Of a DNA stretch of 64,000 bases, positions 42,359 through 55,046 are shown in pieces. The position numbers were made by a program, and so were the translations under genes. Origin of the DNA: Tetrapyrgos nigripes (lineage: Eukaryota > Basidiomycota > Agaricomycetes > Agaricales > Campanellaceae); NCBI GenBank assembly GCA_013368315.1, contig JAACJM010000096.1:1-64000 (forward strand), read 5' to 3'. Positions within the stretch are counted from its first letter, which is position 1. Each line of letters starts with the position of its first letter. The notes beneath the pieces were generated by a model. The model was given only the letters and a program-made list of their open reading frames with translations. It made no database searches and had not been told where the DNA came from.

Positions 42359-43931
42359 CTACATGTCATCATCATTCTGCAAACCTTCAGCAAAATCAGG
42401 GTCAAGGACAGGAAGGACTAGCTTGCCAAACTCATGAGAAAAATACCACCATTCATAATCCACCTCTGCTCCAGGTCCTGGGGGGCTCAGAGGCCCAATG
42501 TCAGTGCCCCAGTATGTTGCTGCACCATTTGTCCCCTTCCATTGCTTCTCGAACTGAATGTTTCTGACATGTGCAACAGGAGCCTCAGGTTCCAGAAGGG
42601 TCCTCTTCTTGGCATCATCAGAGGCAATCCACATCAAAGCAGCTTGTTTGAGATAATGGATGTCTCCAATTGGAATTTGAAGTGCAATGAGGTATTTATC
42701 AGGAATGGAGTGGAGAACATCAGGACCTATCCTCTGCTTCTCAAGGGCAGCATGATAGTCCATGACATCCTTCACTCCAAATTCCCTTTCAATGTAGGAG
42801 AGGAAACAAGGGAGTTTGCCTGGAGTATTGAGGAATGGCTGAGAAGGAGGAGATGTTGTCTTCTGGGGGGTAGACAGAGCCTGGTCACATCAAAAGGAAG
42901 AGAGAATGTTTGCAAGATGGCTGATGTCACTTGTAGCACATGATGATGTAACAGAGCTGGAACAATGATGATCATTGCAGATGGATGGGAGGCAGTTGAC
43001 AGCATCAAATGTTGGTGTGTTGGGAGGCTCATTGACTGTTGCCTTGCCTTCATACTAGAAGTACATATGAGAGGAAGTCAGTCAGCTAAATAAAGAGTGA
43101 GAACCCAGAAAAATACTACACACAATGTAACAGCTCCATTCCTTCATCATAAATGGTGTCAACTGGTAAACATCACCATTGACAGGATCAATGTAAGCAC
43201 AGCTGCTGTCATGATCACTCTTGTACTTGGCTGCCAAGAGGTTGCAAATATGAGCAAGCTCAATCCATTTGAGATACTTTGGTCTGCAGGAAAAGAATCA
43301 GATATGACTTGTAAAAGACAGACATGTACACACAGTGTTCTCATCATCTTCAGAGGATCCTTCATCTTTATCACCTGGTCCTTCATCAACATCCTCTTCC
43401 TCTTCCTCTAACAGCCTCTAGAACAACAAGGAAGCATCTGAGCAACAAGTAACAAAGTAAGCAACAGAAACAGACAACATACCTTGAGAAGCTTCTTCTT
43501 TCTAATGTCCTGCTTGTCAATGAATATGGTGATAGGCTTGGTAGGCTTGGTGCTGGAAATATTTGTGACAAGTTTAGTGTAATCTGCAAATTTGTCAATG
43601 TTGGCAGCACTTCATGGGCTGCAAGATGATGATGAGAAAAGTAAATTTCAGACTGGCACAAGAAAAAGGTGAAGCACATACCCTGTGGGTGGTACTGCCA
43701 CAGTCATAGGGAATGTATGTGTTGCAGTAGCCTTCCAAGAAGCTGGTTGAGCAGGTCAGTGTAGTTTTCAGCAGTGTTTTTGAACTCAAACTGGAAATCC
43801 TTTGTCTTTCCCTTTCTATCCTTCTTCCATTCAGATGTTGCACCTTTTTTGTTCTTCTGCGTGACCTGAGACCAGATGGTGAGCTTGACTTGAACCTCGT
43901 AGGACTTGGAGTCTGTGGACATGGTGGACAT
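42359..43931 (-). CDS. SAM-like-domain protein, unnamed fungal family
   Basis: A gene of five or more exons. From the ATG at 43931: MSTMSTDSKSYEVQVKLTIW, DFQFEFKNTAENYTDLLNQL, GYCNTYIPYDCGSTTHR; then ANIDKFADYTKLVTNISSTK and TIFIDKQDIRKKKLLK; an acidic exon (EEEEEDVDEGPGDKDEGSSE); KYLKWIELAHICNLLAAKYK to MMKEWSCYI; then PNTPTFDAVNCL, a Pro/Ser linker, and a helical SAM-like part (LPCFLSYIEREFGVKDVMDY, RIGPDVLHSIPDKYLIALQI). It ends in an acidic tail. One TGA (42890-42892) falls in the linker; an intron there or a mutation could explain it. I know similar multi-copy genes in Agaricomycetes, function unknown, and some travel with mobile DNA. Confidence 0.6.
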
Positions 43932-44746
43932 GGAGAAGGAGGGGATTGAGAAATTCTCTTGAAGTTTGAACATACATATATTTGATCCAAAAAGCTTGAC
44001 AATACCAGATGTAGTATGATAGAAGCCTGTTGCCATCACAATTAGAATGCAAGCACCCATCATTCCGCTGCCTACTGGTCTGAAAGAGTATAATAATATA
44101 TATTTTGAAGAATGTGAGTAGTGAACTGAAAACATGCTGGAGGGTTATGAAAAACTAAAAAGACGAAGCTGGTGTTGGTTCACTGGCTCAACATCTCAAT
44201 ACATAGCTTGTAAGAACAGCTCAGAGAAGGAAGAAGGTTGGCAGTGAAGGAATGAAACAAATAGAGACAATGTTCTGGCATGTCTCTAGTGATCAACTCA
44301 TTCTCAACCTCCTCACATCCAACCCCCAGCCTGTCTGTGATCTCATTGCTACTACCACTCAAGCAGTTTTCAACCTCACTAATTCGCAAGGGCAGAACCA
44401 CTTTGTTTATTGGTGAATGGGTTCCTGAAGGCCATTGAGTGGGGTAGAGATAGTGGAGGAGTGAAGGAGAGTGACATTTTCAACGCATATTGACAGTCAT
44501 ACAATGGCCATGTCATTGCTGTAGTACTCAGACCTACATCTCAATGCTCCATGGGGGATATCTGTAGAGATGAAGCTAAAGCCATGGATCACAGATTGGC
44601 GAGACCAAGAGAGCTGGGAGGAAAGGTTGAAAGGCAGGAAAAATTGGGAGAGGCACAGCAGGAATTAGTGTCATCGAGAAGATGTGTAAGATTCTTGTCA
44701 AGAGGCAGAGGGAAAACAGGGGACAAAGCGAGATCAACTATAAGGG
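43932..44746. other. Intergenic
   Basis: No gene supported. Purine-rich on the + strand from about 44600, leading into the palindrome array. Confidence 0.35.
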
Positions 44747-45611
44747 GAGCTATAGAAGCTCTACCATGCTGCAGAAACAATCTAAAGATAAAGATAATAG
44801 AGTCTGTGCTAAAGGCACTCTCCATACAAACAAGAGGGAAACCAAGGGAGAATGAAGCAGGAGAGGGTCCTAGAAGCTCTTGTCATCATAAAGAAGGGAG
44901 TGAAGTGGGAGAGAGTGCTCTTTAAGCATCCTGCAATCCTGAGAGAGCGAACAAAGGCCCTTAAGAGGAGCTATATAAGCTCCTGTGAGATGGGGAAATG
45001 CACAAGGCATAAGAACAATGGAATAGGTGTAAAAAGATGGAGTCTGCACTGGATCACTGACTACAACATCTAGATATATAGTATGAATTATGTATGAGAA
45101 TAGTTCAGGGGAGGGTATGAAAGGAGAGAGAGAGCTCTATAAGCACCTGTCAATCTCATAGGGGAGGAAAAGTGGGAGAAGGTAGAGGGAGCTCTTAAAG
45201 TGCCCAATAATACCAGAAGCAAAATGACAAATCATGGACCATGTTGGTGTGCTGGTGGTGTCTGACCAATGGTCTGTGAGAACTGATAGTCAGAAAGGTA
45301 CTATTGAAGCACCCTTCAATCCAAACGAGAGAAGGGGAATATAGAAGAAGATCTGTAAGAGGAGCTGTTGAAGCTCCAGCTAGTGAATAAGAGAGGTGAA
45401 GGAGGTGAAGTGAGCTTTAGAAGCTCCCTTCACACCTAAGTAGGGGAAATGTGAGAGAGAGCTCTAGAAGCTCCCATCAATCCCAAAAGTGAATGATAAA
45501 AGGTAGAGAGTGCCTTTAGGGCACTCATTATACCTAATAAGAGTAAGTAACACATTATGGACTAAGTCAGTGTGCTGGCAGCACCTAACTGACAGTCAAT
45601 GCGAACAGGAA
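44747..45611. repeat. Array of spaced degenerate palindromes (GAGCTCTAGAAGCTC)
   Basis: Members I can place: 44747-44761 (GAGCTATAGAAGCTC), 44968-44982, 45132-45146, 45362-45376, 45412-45426 (GAGCTTTAGAAGCTC), 45459-45473 (GAGCTCTAGAAGCTC), 45510-45525 (GAGTGCCTTTAGGGCACTC) and, beyond the inserted repeat, 47290-47304. Spacing is 40-180 bp and spacers are purine-rich (GGGGAAATGTGAGAGAGA type). The 1.66-kb repeat at 45617 inserted into this field. No ORF crosses it. Confidence 0.7.
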
Positions 45612-45616
45612 ATCGG

Positions 45617-47280
45617 TGATACACCATACAAAATCACCATATACATACTTCGATTTTGGTCCATAATATCAGTTTTTGATGTTCTTTAAGGGAATAAGAG
45701 GACTAGGGTGAGCCCTGAACTGCTAGTTAATACCTAGCGGGACTAGAAAACAACGGTACAATAATATTAAGTGCTTATGGATGGAGAAACAACTCATTCT
45801 AAGTACTATGATAGATATGTACGAGTTGGAGTTATAATAGCAGACCCACCAAATAATAAAGATAGCCTACAAAGGCTTTCAAATCCTATTATAATGACTA
45901 GTACTGCTAGTGTGATCCAAAGGGACAGTGAAGTGCAAGGTAGCCCCTATTTGCAGGCATAGGAACACATAAGCAGCACAATCCTCAGCCAAAAGGTTGA
46001 TCAGAGAAGACAGTGTTAAGATTGGACATGTGGACAAGCATGCTAGGTCTAGATCTATGTATTGGTAAATCCCATAGTCCTAAGACGGCTTCAAGGAAAT
46101 CTTAAGTATCTGTAAAAGGTACATGTGGACAAAAGTAGGACAAAGTATATATGTACCAGATCCCAGAGAGTTCAGCTATCCATCGGTACAGAGGGGATAG
46201 TGAACAGATGTCTCTACACAGTGATATAAGGGACAGAAGCACTAAGTCACAGTACATCCAAACGATCGGAATACAACCCAAATGGGTAACAGTATTTCTG
46301 GATAAGGATAAATCTGTCAGTAATCGTCTAGCTAGGTGTTGAAAGCATTGAAGGATGAATAAGTATGCAAACAGGACTGCAGAAGAGCTGGGCTTGTATG
46401 TAGGACTCAGTAATAGACTGTTGGCAATACATAGGATGCAAATAAAGCAAGATCGGAGAAAAGGGAGAGCAAAACTGAACAGAATAAAGAAACTACAAGA
46501 AAACCCTACACCCCTAGTGTAAGGACATGTATGAGGGACCTAGCAGTCATAAATGGAGCATTATGAGTCAGAGATGTGATGCTCATTAACCAGGATGGTA
46601 CACGAAAACACCAGATGACTTACAAAAAGGACTGAAGAAAGTTCCTACAAATATTTAGATAATATTGAACAGTTTCTGTATACCCTAATAAGCAAGTTTT
46701 ACTTATGAGGAAATAGGTAGAACTCGCTAGCAGACTTTTCGATTTGTTTTGTATTTTCTCTATGTACCTTTTAGCGGACATCAAAAAGAAATAAGTAAAT
46801 GTATAGTTGTAGCTGTGAGTAGTATAAAAGGACCAGATATTACAAGTAGCTACCCAAGCCATGTACTGTAGAGTATTGCATCTCGCTAGCAATAGTAGAG
46901 GACATGAAACATGGACTAAAGCTTCTAAACAAACCTAACTGCACTCTCTAAGAGATAATAGAGTTAAATTGAACATTCTGTGGTTATAACTGTGATCTTT
47001 GTGTTGACCTTTTGGTCTATTAAGTGTTTGATTTTAAGGCAACTGTGGCCTACAAGTGTTTGATTTGGGACTCATTGATCCCCTTGGTGTTAAACTTGTG
47101 TTTATTGTGTTGCGCACTAAGCACTAACTTCATTGAAAAACCCCGATCAAAAGTACTTATAGTACAAGCAAACTGGGAGTTTGAGTACTCTGACTACTCG
47201 GAACACTCATCTCATTTACATTTGTATACAGTTTATGTTTGGGTGTAGTTCCTAGCACTTAATAACAAAAACCACCTATT
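45617..47280 (+). mobile_element. 1.6-kb LTR-like repeat, copy 2
   Basis: It starts TGATACACCATACAAAATCA, ends AACCACCTATT and is flanked by a perfect 5-bp duplication ATCGG (45612-45616, 47281-47285). It aligns with copy 1 over the full length, with several small indels; the TATA box AGTATAAAAGGACC lies near 46820. No convincing ORF. Confidence 0.85.
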
Positions 47281-47304
47281 ATCGGGAGAGTGCTCTAGAA
47301 GCTC

Positions 47305-50300
47305 TCTCTACCGAATAGGACTGTGAGGACTATGTACTGCCTGAATGGGCCAGTAGATAGTCACATGTATGTAACTAGGGCAAAGGGTCATCACTTCGCG
47401 TGGCAAATTACAAGGCCCTTTCACGTAGTCTAACTCAAGTTATGCAGAAGGGAGGGAGAATCAGTGGAAAGTGAGAGGGAAGAAGGGCGTTAAGCAGACC
47501 AATTTGACATACTAGCATGACGTTGTGGTTATTGACATTAACGGTCCTTGGATCTTGTCTAGACCGAGTCTGGACATTCTGGTTGTCAGGAAGGGCAAAG
47601 ACTGGCTGTGGCAATGAAAAGGAGTGGGAGTTTGAGGTCGTGGTAAAATTTTCGAGGTTGACATAAGTTAACTCAGCCTTTAAGAGGCCTCATAATTACA
47701 TAAAGCAGCATTAAACTTGATTCCTTTCTTCTATCTCATGTCTTCTATTCATTAATGCCAGAGCACCAGAGCGCTCACCTCCCTATCACTTTGTCATATT
47801 GGCTGGGTATCCATTTAACTGCCCCAATGCTGATAGTCTTCAGTTGCCTGACCCTTGTCACTGGGTCATTTCCAATTAGGCACTCAAGAGGTCATTGGAC
47901 CTTTTGAGAGTCCCAAGTTGGTATGCACTGTCTTCACAGTGGTGGGGGTACCATGGACTCTTGAGGTACATCTCTTGAGTCCTGTAAGTATAGTGGTGCA
48001 GTCTTTGCATCACTTTACTTTTGAAGAGCAATTCCAGAGACTATCATCTCCATGAGCTGTCCTAATTGACTAGAGAAGGAGCAGTACTCACTTCTCTCTA
48101 TATCTAACCTTCTTCTAGACTTCATGTCTTCTCTACTGCTTATAGAGGTAGCAAATGTTGACCATGGACTGAAGCAACTTCCACATCATCCTAGTCGATT
48201 TCACATCACCTTCTATAACTTTTAGCAATTCTGGAGACCCCAATCTCTGTGAGCTGTCTAAATCTGACTAGAGCAGGGGCAGTTTTTTGCCTCTCTCTTT
48301 GTCTCTCTATTAATTTCTTACAGAAGTAGCAAATGTTATCTACAGACTGAAGCAACTTCCACATCATCCAAGTTAATTCTGCTTTATCCTCTGTCTTCCC
48401 TCAGTTTCACTTAGATGGTGCAGTATTCGCATCTCTTGAATGCTCTCCCCCTACTTCATGCTACACCTATGAACACTACTCTACTATTGTCTTTTGCTGC
48501 AAACCAATGGTCTCAGATGTCTTCTCGATGACACAGTCTTTTGCCACGTCTTTCCCAATTCATTTCCATCCATCATTCCTTCCTCCCAGTCCTTCCAGTC
48601 TCATTTGATGGTCATTCAGTGGCCCTCCACCTTCCCCATACCCTCAAGACACTAAACAAAGAACTAAGATTGAACATGCCAAGGCCATTGTGGACAGACA
48701 ATGATGACATGGCTGTAAAGTGACCATTGGCTTGTGTCATGGGTGTTACCCTCCTCTTCCTCACAAACCACAGGGACTGGTGCTTGCTTTATGTCATCCT
48801 CCTCCTTTTCCTCTCCCGTTTCCTTAACTTCACCCTAGAAAACTTGGAGCAATATTCACTTCAATTTCCTCATTTCTCTCTATCCTCCCTCCCTTGAGGA
48901 TTGGTGCTTCATTTGCATTGTCCTCTATATATTTCTTACTGTCTTCAGAGAGAGCTGGAATGGTGTTTGCTCTGTCTCATCCCATTTTGGTTCCCAGAGA
49001 ACTGATGCTTTCTTGGCATCATTTTCTTTTGTCCTCCCTTGCTTTCTCTAGTAGTAGACCAGGAGCAATATTTGCTTCATCTTTGCTATCATCTAACTCG
49101 GATCTACACTATTTATCCTCTGTCTTTTCTTTGGATCCTCCTCTCCCTCCTCTATACCTCAACTACCTCAAGTGTCGTTGTACAAGACTATACACTATCT
49201 TACTCAAGATATAACGACCTCCATCGTCTCCTATTCATTCCTTTCCTGAAGGATAATGACACAGCAACAGTAGTCAATGGTCTGAGCATCTTTGTCTCAG
49301 ATTGTTATGGTTGCTTGCTCCCATTCCCCCATCTCAAAAGACAATAGACTGGTGCAGTATTTGCATCATCTGAGTCTTTTCTAATGCTGACTCTCTTTCT
49401 TGGTGATTTGGAGCTGCTTCCACTTCATTTCTTTTCATTTTGTTTGGGTTCCCTCTTGCCAAGCTACCCTGTGTTATACTTCAAACATCGTTCTACAAGA
49501 CTATACACCACGTCACTCAATACAGGATGCAATGGTCTACATCACATTCCATTCATTTCATCTCCCAAAGACTGGGCTCCACAAGTAGAATTGGGATTAG
49601 AAATGTTGTTAGAGATTTTGAAGGGATTTTGGTCTTTGTTAGGAGGACAAGCAAAAGGATACATTGGAGATATCTAGTTGCACATAGACTCAACTGGTGA
49701 CTCCTGCATTGTCTAGGCATTTACTTTTCAATCAGCGTCAACTCTTGCATTGATTAATCCCTCCCTCTTCACTACACCTTTAATGTAATTCTACAAGAAT
49801 TCCTATCCTTCAGCTTTTCAGCTTCAGCTCTTTCTGTTTCGTTAATCTGCAATCCAATGGTTTCATTTTCATCACTATGGATACTAGAGACTACCCTATG
49901 GAGTGTTGAGGCGTTGGGCCTGAGTGCAACGAGGCTGTTGCTGACAGACAATAATGACATGGTCAAGACTTGCAGACCTTGACTTTCTTCCTTCAACTCT
50001 CTCAGTTTTGTCAAAATGCGATCCTATGGCTTCCTTTCCCCTCTACAGATACTCCAGATGCTAAACGAAGAGCTAGGATAGAGTGTTGCAGATAGGCAGT
50101 GATGAAATGGCTAGGGCTTGACTGTTGGATCATGTTGTGAATGACATTGAGACGCCAAGTGTGGGGTCGAAGGTGAATGACTCAACCAACAACTACCTTC
50201 CACTCAAGACGAGGTGTTTAGTTCGGGGGTAGGAGACTCTAAAGCTCTCACAGTAGATCTAGAGAAACCAAATCTTCAAGGAAGAAGCAAAAGAAGTATA

Positions 50301-51375
50301 ATTGAAGTGAAGACGAGATGGAGTAGCACTTCAACTGGGCGAAGACTAGTTCAGATGGGGATGAAGGGTAAAAGGATGAAAAGGGTAGGTGACAGGTAGA
50401 ATCAGGATGTGGTAGAGGATGGGTAGAAGGCAAATAGGATGATTACAGATGGGGGAGAGAGGATATATGGGTGCCCTGTGGTGATATGCCAACAAATACA
50501 CGAAATGAAACTGGGGATGGGCAGAAGTGGATGGTAATACACTGCTTGAATAGGTGCAGCTACCTCTGAAGACAAACTAAGTGCAAGATGAAGATGAAAA
50601 CAAAACTGGCTCAGAAATAAAGAAGACTTAGTATGCTTCCGCAAGGTACTGCACAATACAACAAGCAACTATACGAACACACCTCCGCAAGTATGGTGCT
50701 ATACAACAAGTGGAATGTTTGATATGTAAAAACTGAGCACTGAGAAAACGAAGTTAAGTGGCTCAAGGGGTATGATTGCCTCCCACTGAAGATGAACTGT
50801 AGACAACTGCTTTCCACAGGAACAATACTCATATTGCTGTTGCACTGTATCTGTATGAAGGCAGTTACAAGCAGTTGTTGTATAATAAGGTAATCGAAGT
50901 GCGCTTTTATAGTCAGCCACATGATTAGCTAAGTACTATATAGTAGTTTACTATAGTCCATCAAGCCTCTGAGTCCATACGCAGTTCGTAGGTAATCGTT
51001 GAGTGTTAGTAGGAGTCAGGGATTGTAAGTACATGCTGAACGCATCATCAATCGCAGTCCAGATGAGATAGTTCTCTGAGTAGTAAAACAAAGTCAGAAA
51101 TCTGGTAAACAAACTGTTTTGTATAGTGACCATATCCAAACGAAGGATAGTAAAGTCCAAGTGTGCTTCGATCAGCATGTTACCAACTGCGTTTATGGTC
51201 TTAAAGGGTACCTGTTTGTGAGTCATTCTAGTGGACAAGCTAGATGATTCATAGGTTCAATTGCATATATAGTGAGGTTGCACTACTTCAATTAGAAGTG
51301 TGCAAAATGATGGGGTGCATGGCCAGGTGTTTACCTGTCGTATCAACATTTTCCTTTGCTCCCTTTGAGAACAGT
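47305..51375. repeat. Degenerate repeat field, part 1
   Basis: No gene. From about 48070 the + strand repeats a motif near GGAGCAGTATTTGCTTTGTC (e.g. 48074, 48415, 48845, 49058, 49350) and its relative GGACTGGTGCTTGCTTTGCATC, every 50-150 bp, plus a longer block CTACAAGACTATACAC (49180, 49495) and a block GGACAGACAATGATGACATGG (48697, 49940). 47306-47800 and 50200-51370 hold no repeats that I can define. Confidence 0.6.
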
Positions 51376-53082
51376 AATAGGTGTCTTTTGTGTAAGTGTA
51401 GAACAAACACAAACTTAAAGACTTTTATACAAATTTGTAAAGTGTGAGCATTCTGAGTAGTCAGAATACTCAACAGTTCACTTGTACTACAAGGACTTTT
51501 GGGATTTTGGTAGGTTTTTGCACAAATGCACACAAATTCAACACACAAAGACTATAACAAGTCCACAAGGTATAACCAACAATTTCAATTCACAATTTGT
51601 AGGCCCAAATGCCTTATAACCAGTTTCACAAGTCTGAGGACACACACAAAAGGTAACACATAAAACCAACAAATTTGATTCAACACTATTGATCCACACA
51701 CTATGTTTATACTCAATGCAAGTGAGGTAAATTTGGTAGAAGCATAGTCTGTGTTTCACAGTCTCTACAGCTAGTGCTAGTGAGATGACTGATACTCTAC
51801 AGTACGTGGCTTGAGTAACTACGAGAAATACCTAGTCCTTTTATACTACTCGCAGCTACTACTATACAGTTCTACATTTCTTTTTAATGTCCACTAAAAG
51901 GTACATAAGAAAACAGAAATATTGGGCTAACTACCAGTCCATGCTCACCAATACTACTAGATTAAGTAGGTATGTTCTAATTAGGGTATCTAGGAAATGT
52001 ACAATATTATCTAAAACTCATAGGGCTTTCTATATTCCCTTCGCTTCATCCTCTTGACTAAGAGTACCTTTCTGGAACTGGTGGCCATAGTCATTCTGAC
52101 TCACATAGCTCCACCAGCCATGCTGGGCTTCACTCGTATGACTCACATTCCTTTACTGCCAATCAGTTGCTATAGGTTTGCGTAGTCTCTGCTTATTCCT
52201 CCTTTTATGTTTTTCTGGCGCTACTATAGACTTAGTGTCCATAGACCCCGTTCCTAGTATACTGCCAGTTCATGGCATAGTTCTCTTATAGACAAGTCCA
52301 GCTCTCTATAAGGTCCCACATAGATTTTGTAGTCACACTTGTACCAACAAGAATGCCTCAGTCATCAGGCCCACATCCTGCTGATCTTACTGCTGCATTC
52401 AGAAATATCTTTACCCTTTTGGGGCTTCCTCATTATGACTTATTCCTTAGATTGTGTACTGGCAGTAATGAACTATGGGTTTTATTCCCTTTAGTACCAT
52501 ATGAAAGCTGAGCTTTCTAGGAACTCATACATATATACTTTGTCCTACTTATCTATCCTTACTGTCTTTAAAAAAGACTATTCCTTCTGTTTTGCTTACA
52601 AGCAAGGTATCAATTGTTATACCGTTAGTTTGGACATAGTCAGTTACTAGGGTTTTCCTCCAATTTCTCTGATTATGGTGCCATCCTAATCCAGTGATCG
52701 TTTAGCACTAGAGTCTGGGTCATATAGCCTATGTGTTCCTTGCCCATGAATAGGGGCTTCACTTTCCCTTGAGTCGCACTGGTGATACTAAGCGCATTAT
52801 AGTAGGAATTTGTTACAAAGTCTTTATAGAACTTTGTATAGTATATGGGGTGGATCTGCTACTATAACTGAAGCACTGTACACATCAACCATAGTACTTA
52901 GAATAAGCATATCCTATTTGTAAGTACTTAGCTTTATTGTACTGGCACGTACACTTAGTCCACTAGCGCTTTAACTAGCAGTTTGGGACTCACTCTAGTC
53001 CTTTATATACCAATTGAAGTGGTGAACCAGCTTTCTAACTGCCAATTAACGTTTCTATACGTGAATTTTGTATGGTGTATCA
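51376..53082 (-). mobile_element. 1.6-kb LTR-like repeat, copy 4 (oldest)
   Basis: On the minus strand it starts TGATACACCATACAAAATTC and ends ...CACCTATT; blocks such as CTCTACAGTACGTGGCTTGA and CCTTTTATACTACTCGCAGC (the TATA region, near 51840) match copies 1-3. It is more diverged and the flanks ATGAG and ACAGT do not match, as expected for an old insertion or one with shifted ends. Confidence 0.75.
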
Positions 53083-55046
53083 ATGAGTGCTGGTTTAGCA
53101 TTTTTCTCTGTCTTTCATCATTCCAGGAGTGATATTCGCCCTGCCTTTGGCTCACTCTTCTCCTTCTGCACTAAGAAGTGGAGCGACATTCACTCTATTC
53201 TCACACCTCATTCACACTATGCTATAGAACTATTTTTGTGCCTTCCTACAGTCTCCTACATGTCCTGAGCTTTGACAACTCCTTGCCCCATCAAATCTTA
53301 CCTGTGTCGCCTCCTTCTAATCTCTCCTTTGACACAACAATGCCTTTCTCAACCAGATCATGCTCATTTAGTCCATTCCCCCCCCATTACAGATACTACA
53401 AAAGATTGGAATGGAGTACAGCAAGGCTGTCATCAACAAACAGTGCTGACATGGCAGAACAGTGGGGATTGAAGGGCTACAAACAGCTGGCTTTGTCTAG
53501 CTGTGAGTATTTGCAATATAGATACTATTGTCAAAAGTGCTGGAGATGGAGGAAAGGCTTGGATTGTTGGTAATGGGAATGGAAGATAGAATGACGAAGG
53601 GGCCAGATACCTGTTTGATGAACTCAGGTCATGGTATTAACAAACGAGCTAAAGGATTGACAATGGACTGATGCAACTTCTGCAATGTCTGAGTCAATTC
53701 TGTATTGTTTCTCTTTAATTAATTCCATTAATGACAGACAAGGAGCAGTATTTGCTTTGTCTTTCATTAATTCATTCCCTCTGAGAACTGGCACTGGGTT
53801 TGCATTGTTCTCTCTCTCTCTCTCTTCATTTTCTGGAGGATTGGTGCTTGCTTTGCATCTTTCAACACCTCAGTTATGAAGATCTGGAGCAGTATTCATT
53901 CTGTAGTCTTAACTCTCTCACACTCTCTCCTCTCTATGCCCCAATTACTATTCTACAAGAACTCTTGAAGGATGTCCTACCCTATATGTACTCCTTTTTT
54001 TGCAAGACCAATGATCTCCTCCATCTCCTCAATAACGCCTTTTCCTGCCACAACTTACCCAATTTATCACATCTTTCAGCCTTTACTCCCAGCTCTTCTC
54101 TCTTGGTCTCCTTAAACTATGATCCAAATGTATGCCAGACGTCTTACAGAGTGCTGAGGAGGCTATCATCAACAGGCAGTGACAATGTGGCTGGAAATTA
54201 ACTCCCGACTCACATTGATGACGTAGCAGAGTGTAACCACCAATTTGCATTATAGACAATAGTCTCCATGTTGCCATGGTCCCTCATTCTTGTCCTCTAT
54301 CCTAAAGATGACAGACTGGTGCAGCATTTGCTTTGCCTAAGTCTTTTCTACACCAATTCTCTTATGGATGTATACTCAAGGTATCAAATGAAGAGTTTGG
54401 ATCGAGTGTGCCAAAACTGTTGTGGATGGATGGTGATGACCTGACCATTGTGTGTGTCTATTGGCTTGCGTTGTGGGCAATGTCCTCTCCTTTCTCCAGA
54501 TCCATTAGGACAGGCACTCGCCTCACATTGTCCTCCTTCTCTTCATATCTCATTCCCTTAGCTCTATTGTATAGACTCAGAGTGATATTCACTTCATCTT
54601 CTGTACAGATGTGGAGCAATATTTGCCCTCTCTATTTGTTATGCCTCAAACACGGTTTTACAAGATCTTGCAACCTCAGCAACTCTACCATCGTCTTCCA
54701 CTACAACGCTCTCATGTATCTTCTCAACAAAACTGTCTCTCACTACACCTTACATGATTCATTCTTGTCTCTCAACCTTTTCCCAGTCCTTTTGGTTTTG
54801 CTATCCTATGGCATTTCTCTACAGATAATGGATACCATATGAAGCATTAGAAGTGTCAGGATGAAGTCAAAGCTGTCATCACCATTGATGACATGACTGG
54901 GACACAATTTCCAGTCTGCATAATGGATGTCACTCTCCTACACTCCACCATAGTCTCTCATTTTGCATCTGTGCTATTCCCCCTCAACACTATGCAATAA
55001 CATTCATCATGTACTACACAATAGCCTTCTTTGCCTTCTTGACAAT
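53083..55046. repeat. Degenerate repeat field, part 2
   Basis: No gene. More copies of the GGAGCAGTATTTGCTTTGTC motif (53115, 53178, 53740, 53884, 54310, 54570, 54611) and of CTACAAGAACTCTTG / TTACAAGATCTTGC blocks (53955, 54658). Short ORFs here have the recurring R-T/L-G-A-x-F-A pattern simply because the motif recurs. Confidence 0.6.

Noticed and set aside
44551..44925. 124-codon + strand ORF in the purine-rich area
   Set aside because: Repetitive Glu/Arg/Gly codons follow from the purine-rich composition; no start context, no motif, overlaps the palindrome array.
48894..49214. ORFs with recurring R-x-G-A-x-F-A peptides between 48 and 63 kb
   Set aside because: The peptide pattern is a by-product of the repeated DNA motif; frames break within 100 codons everywhere and both strands show similar lengths.
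54333..54842. 169-codon hydrophobic ORF
   Set aside because: Pyrimidine-rich DNA gives Leu/Ser/Phe-rich ORFs by composition alone; it contains the degenerate repeat motifs and no known fold.
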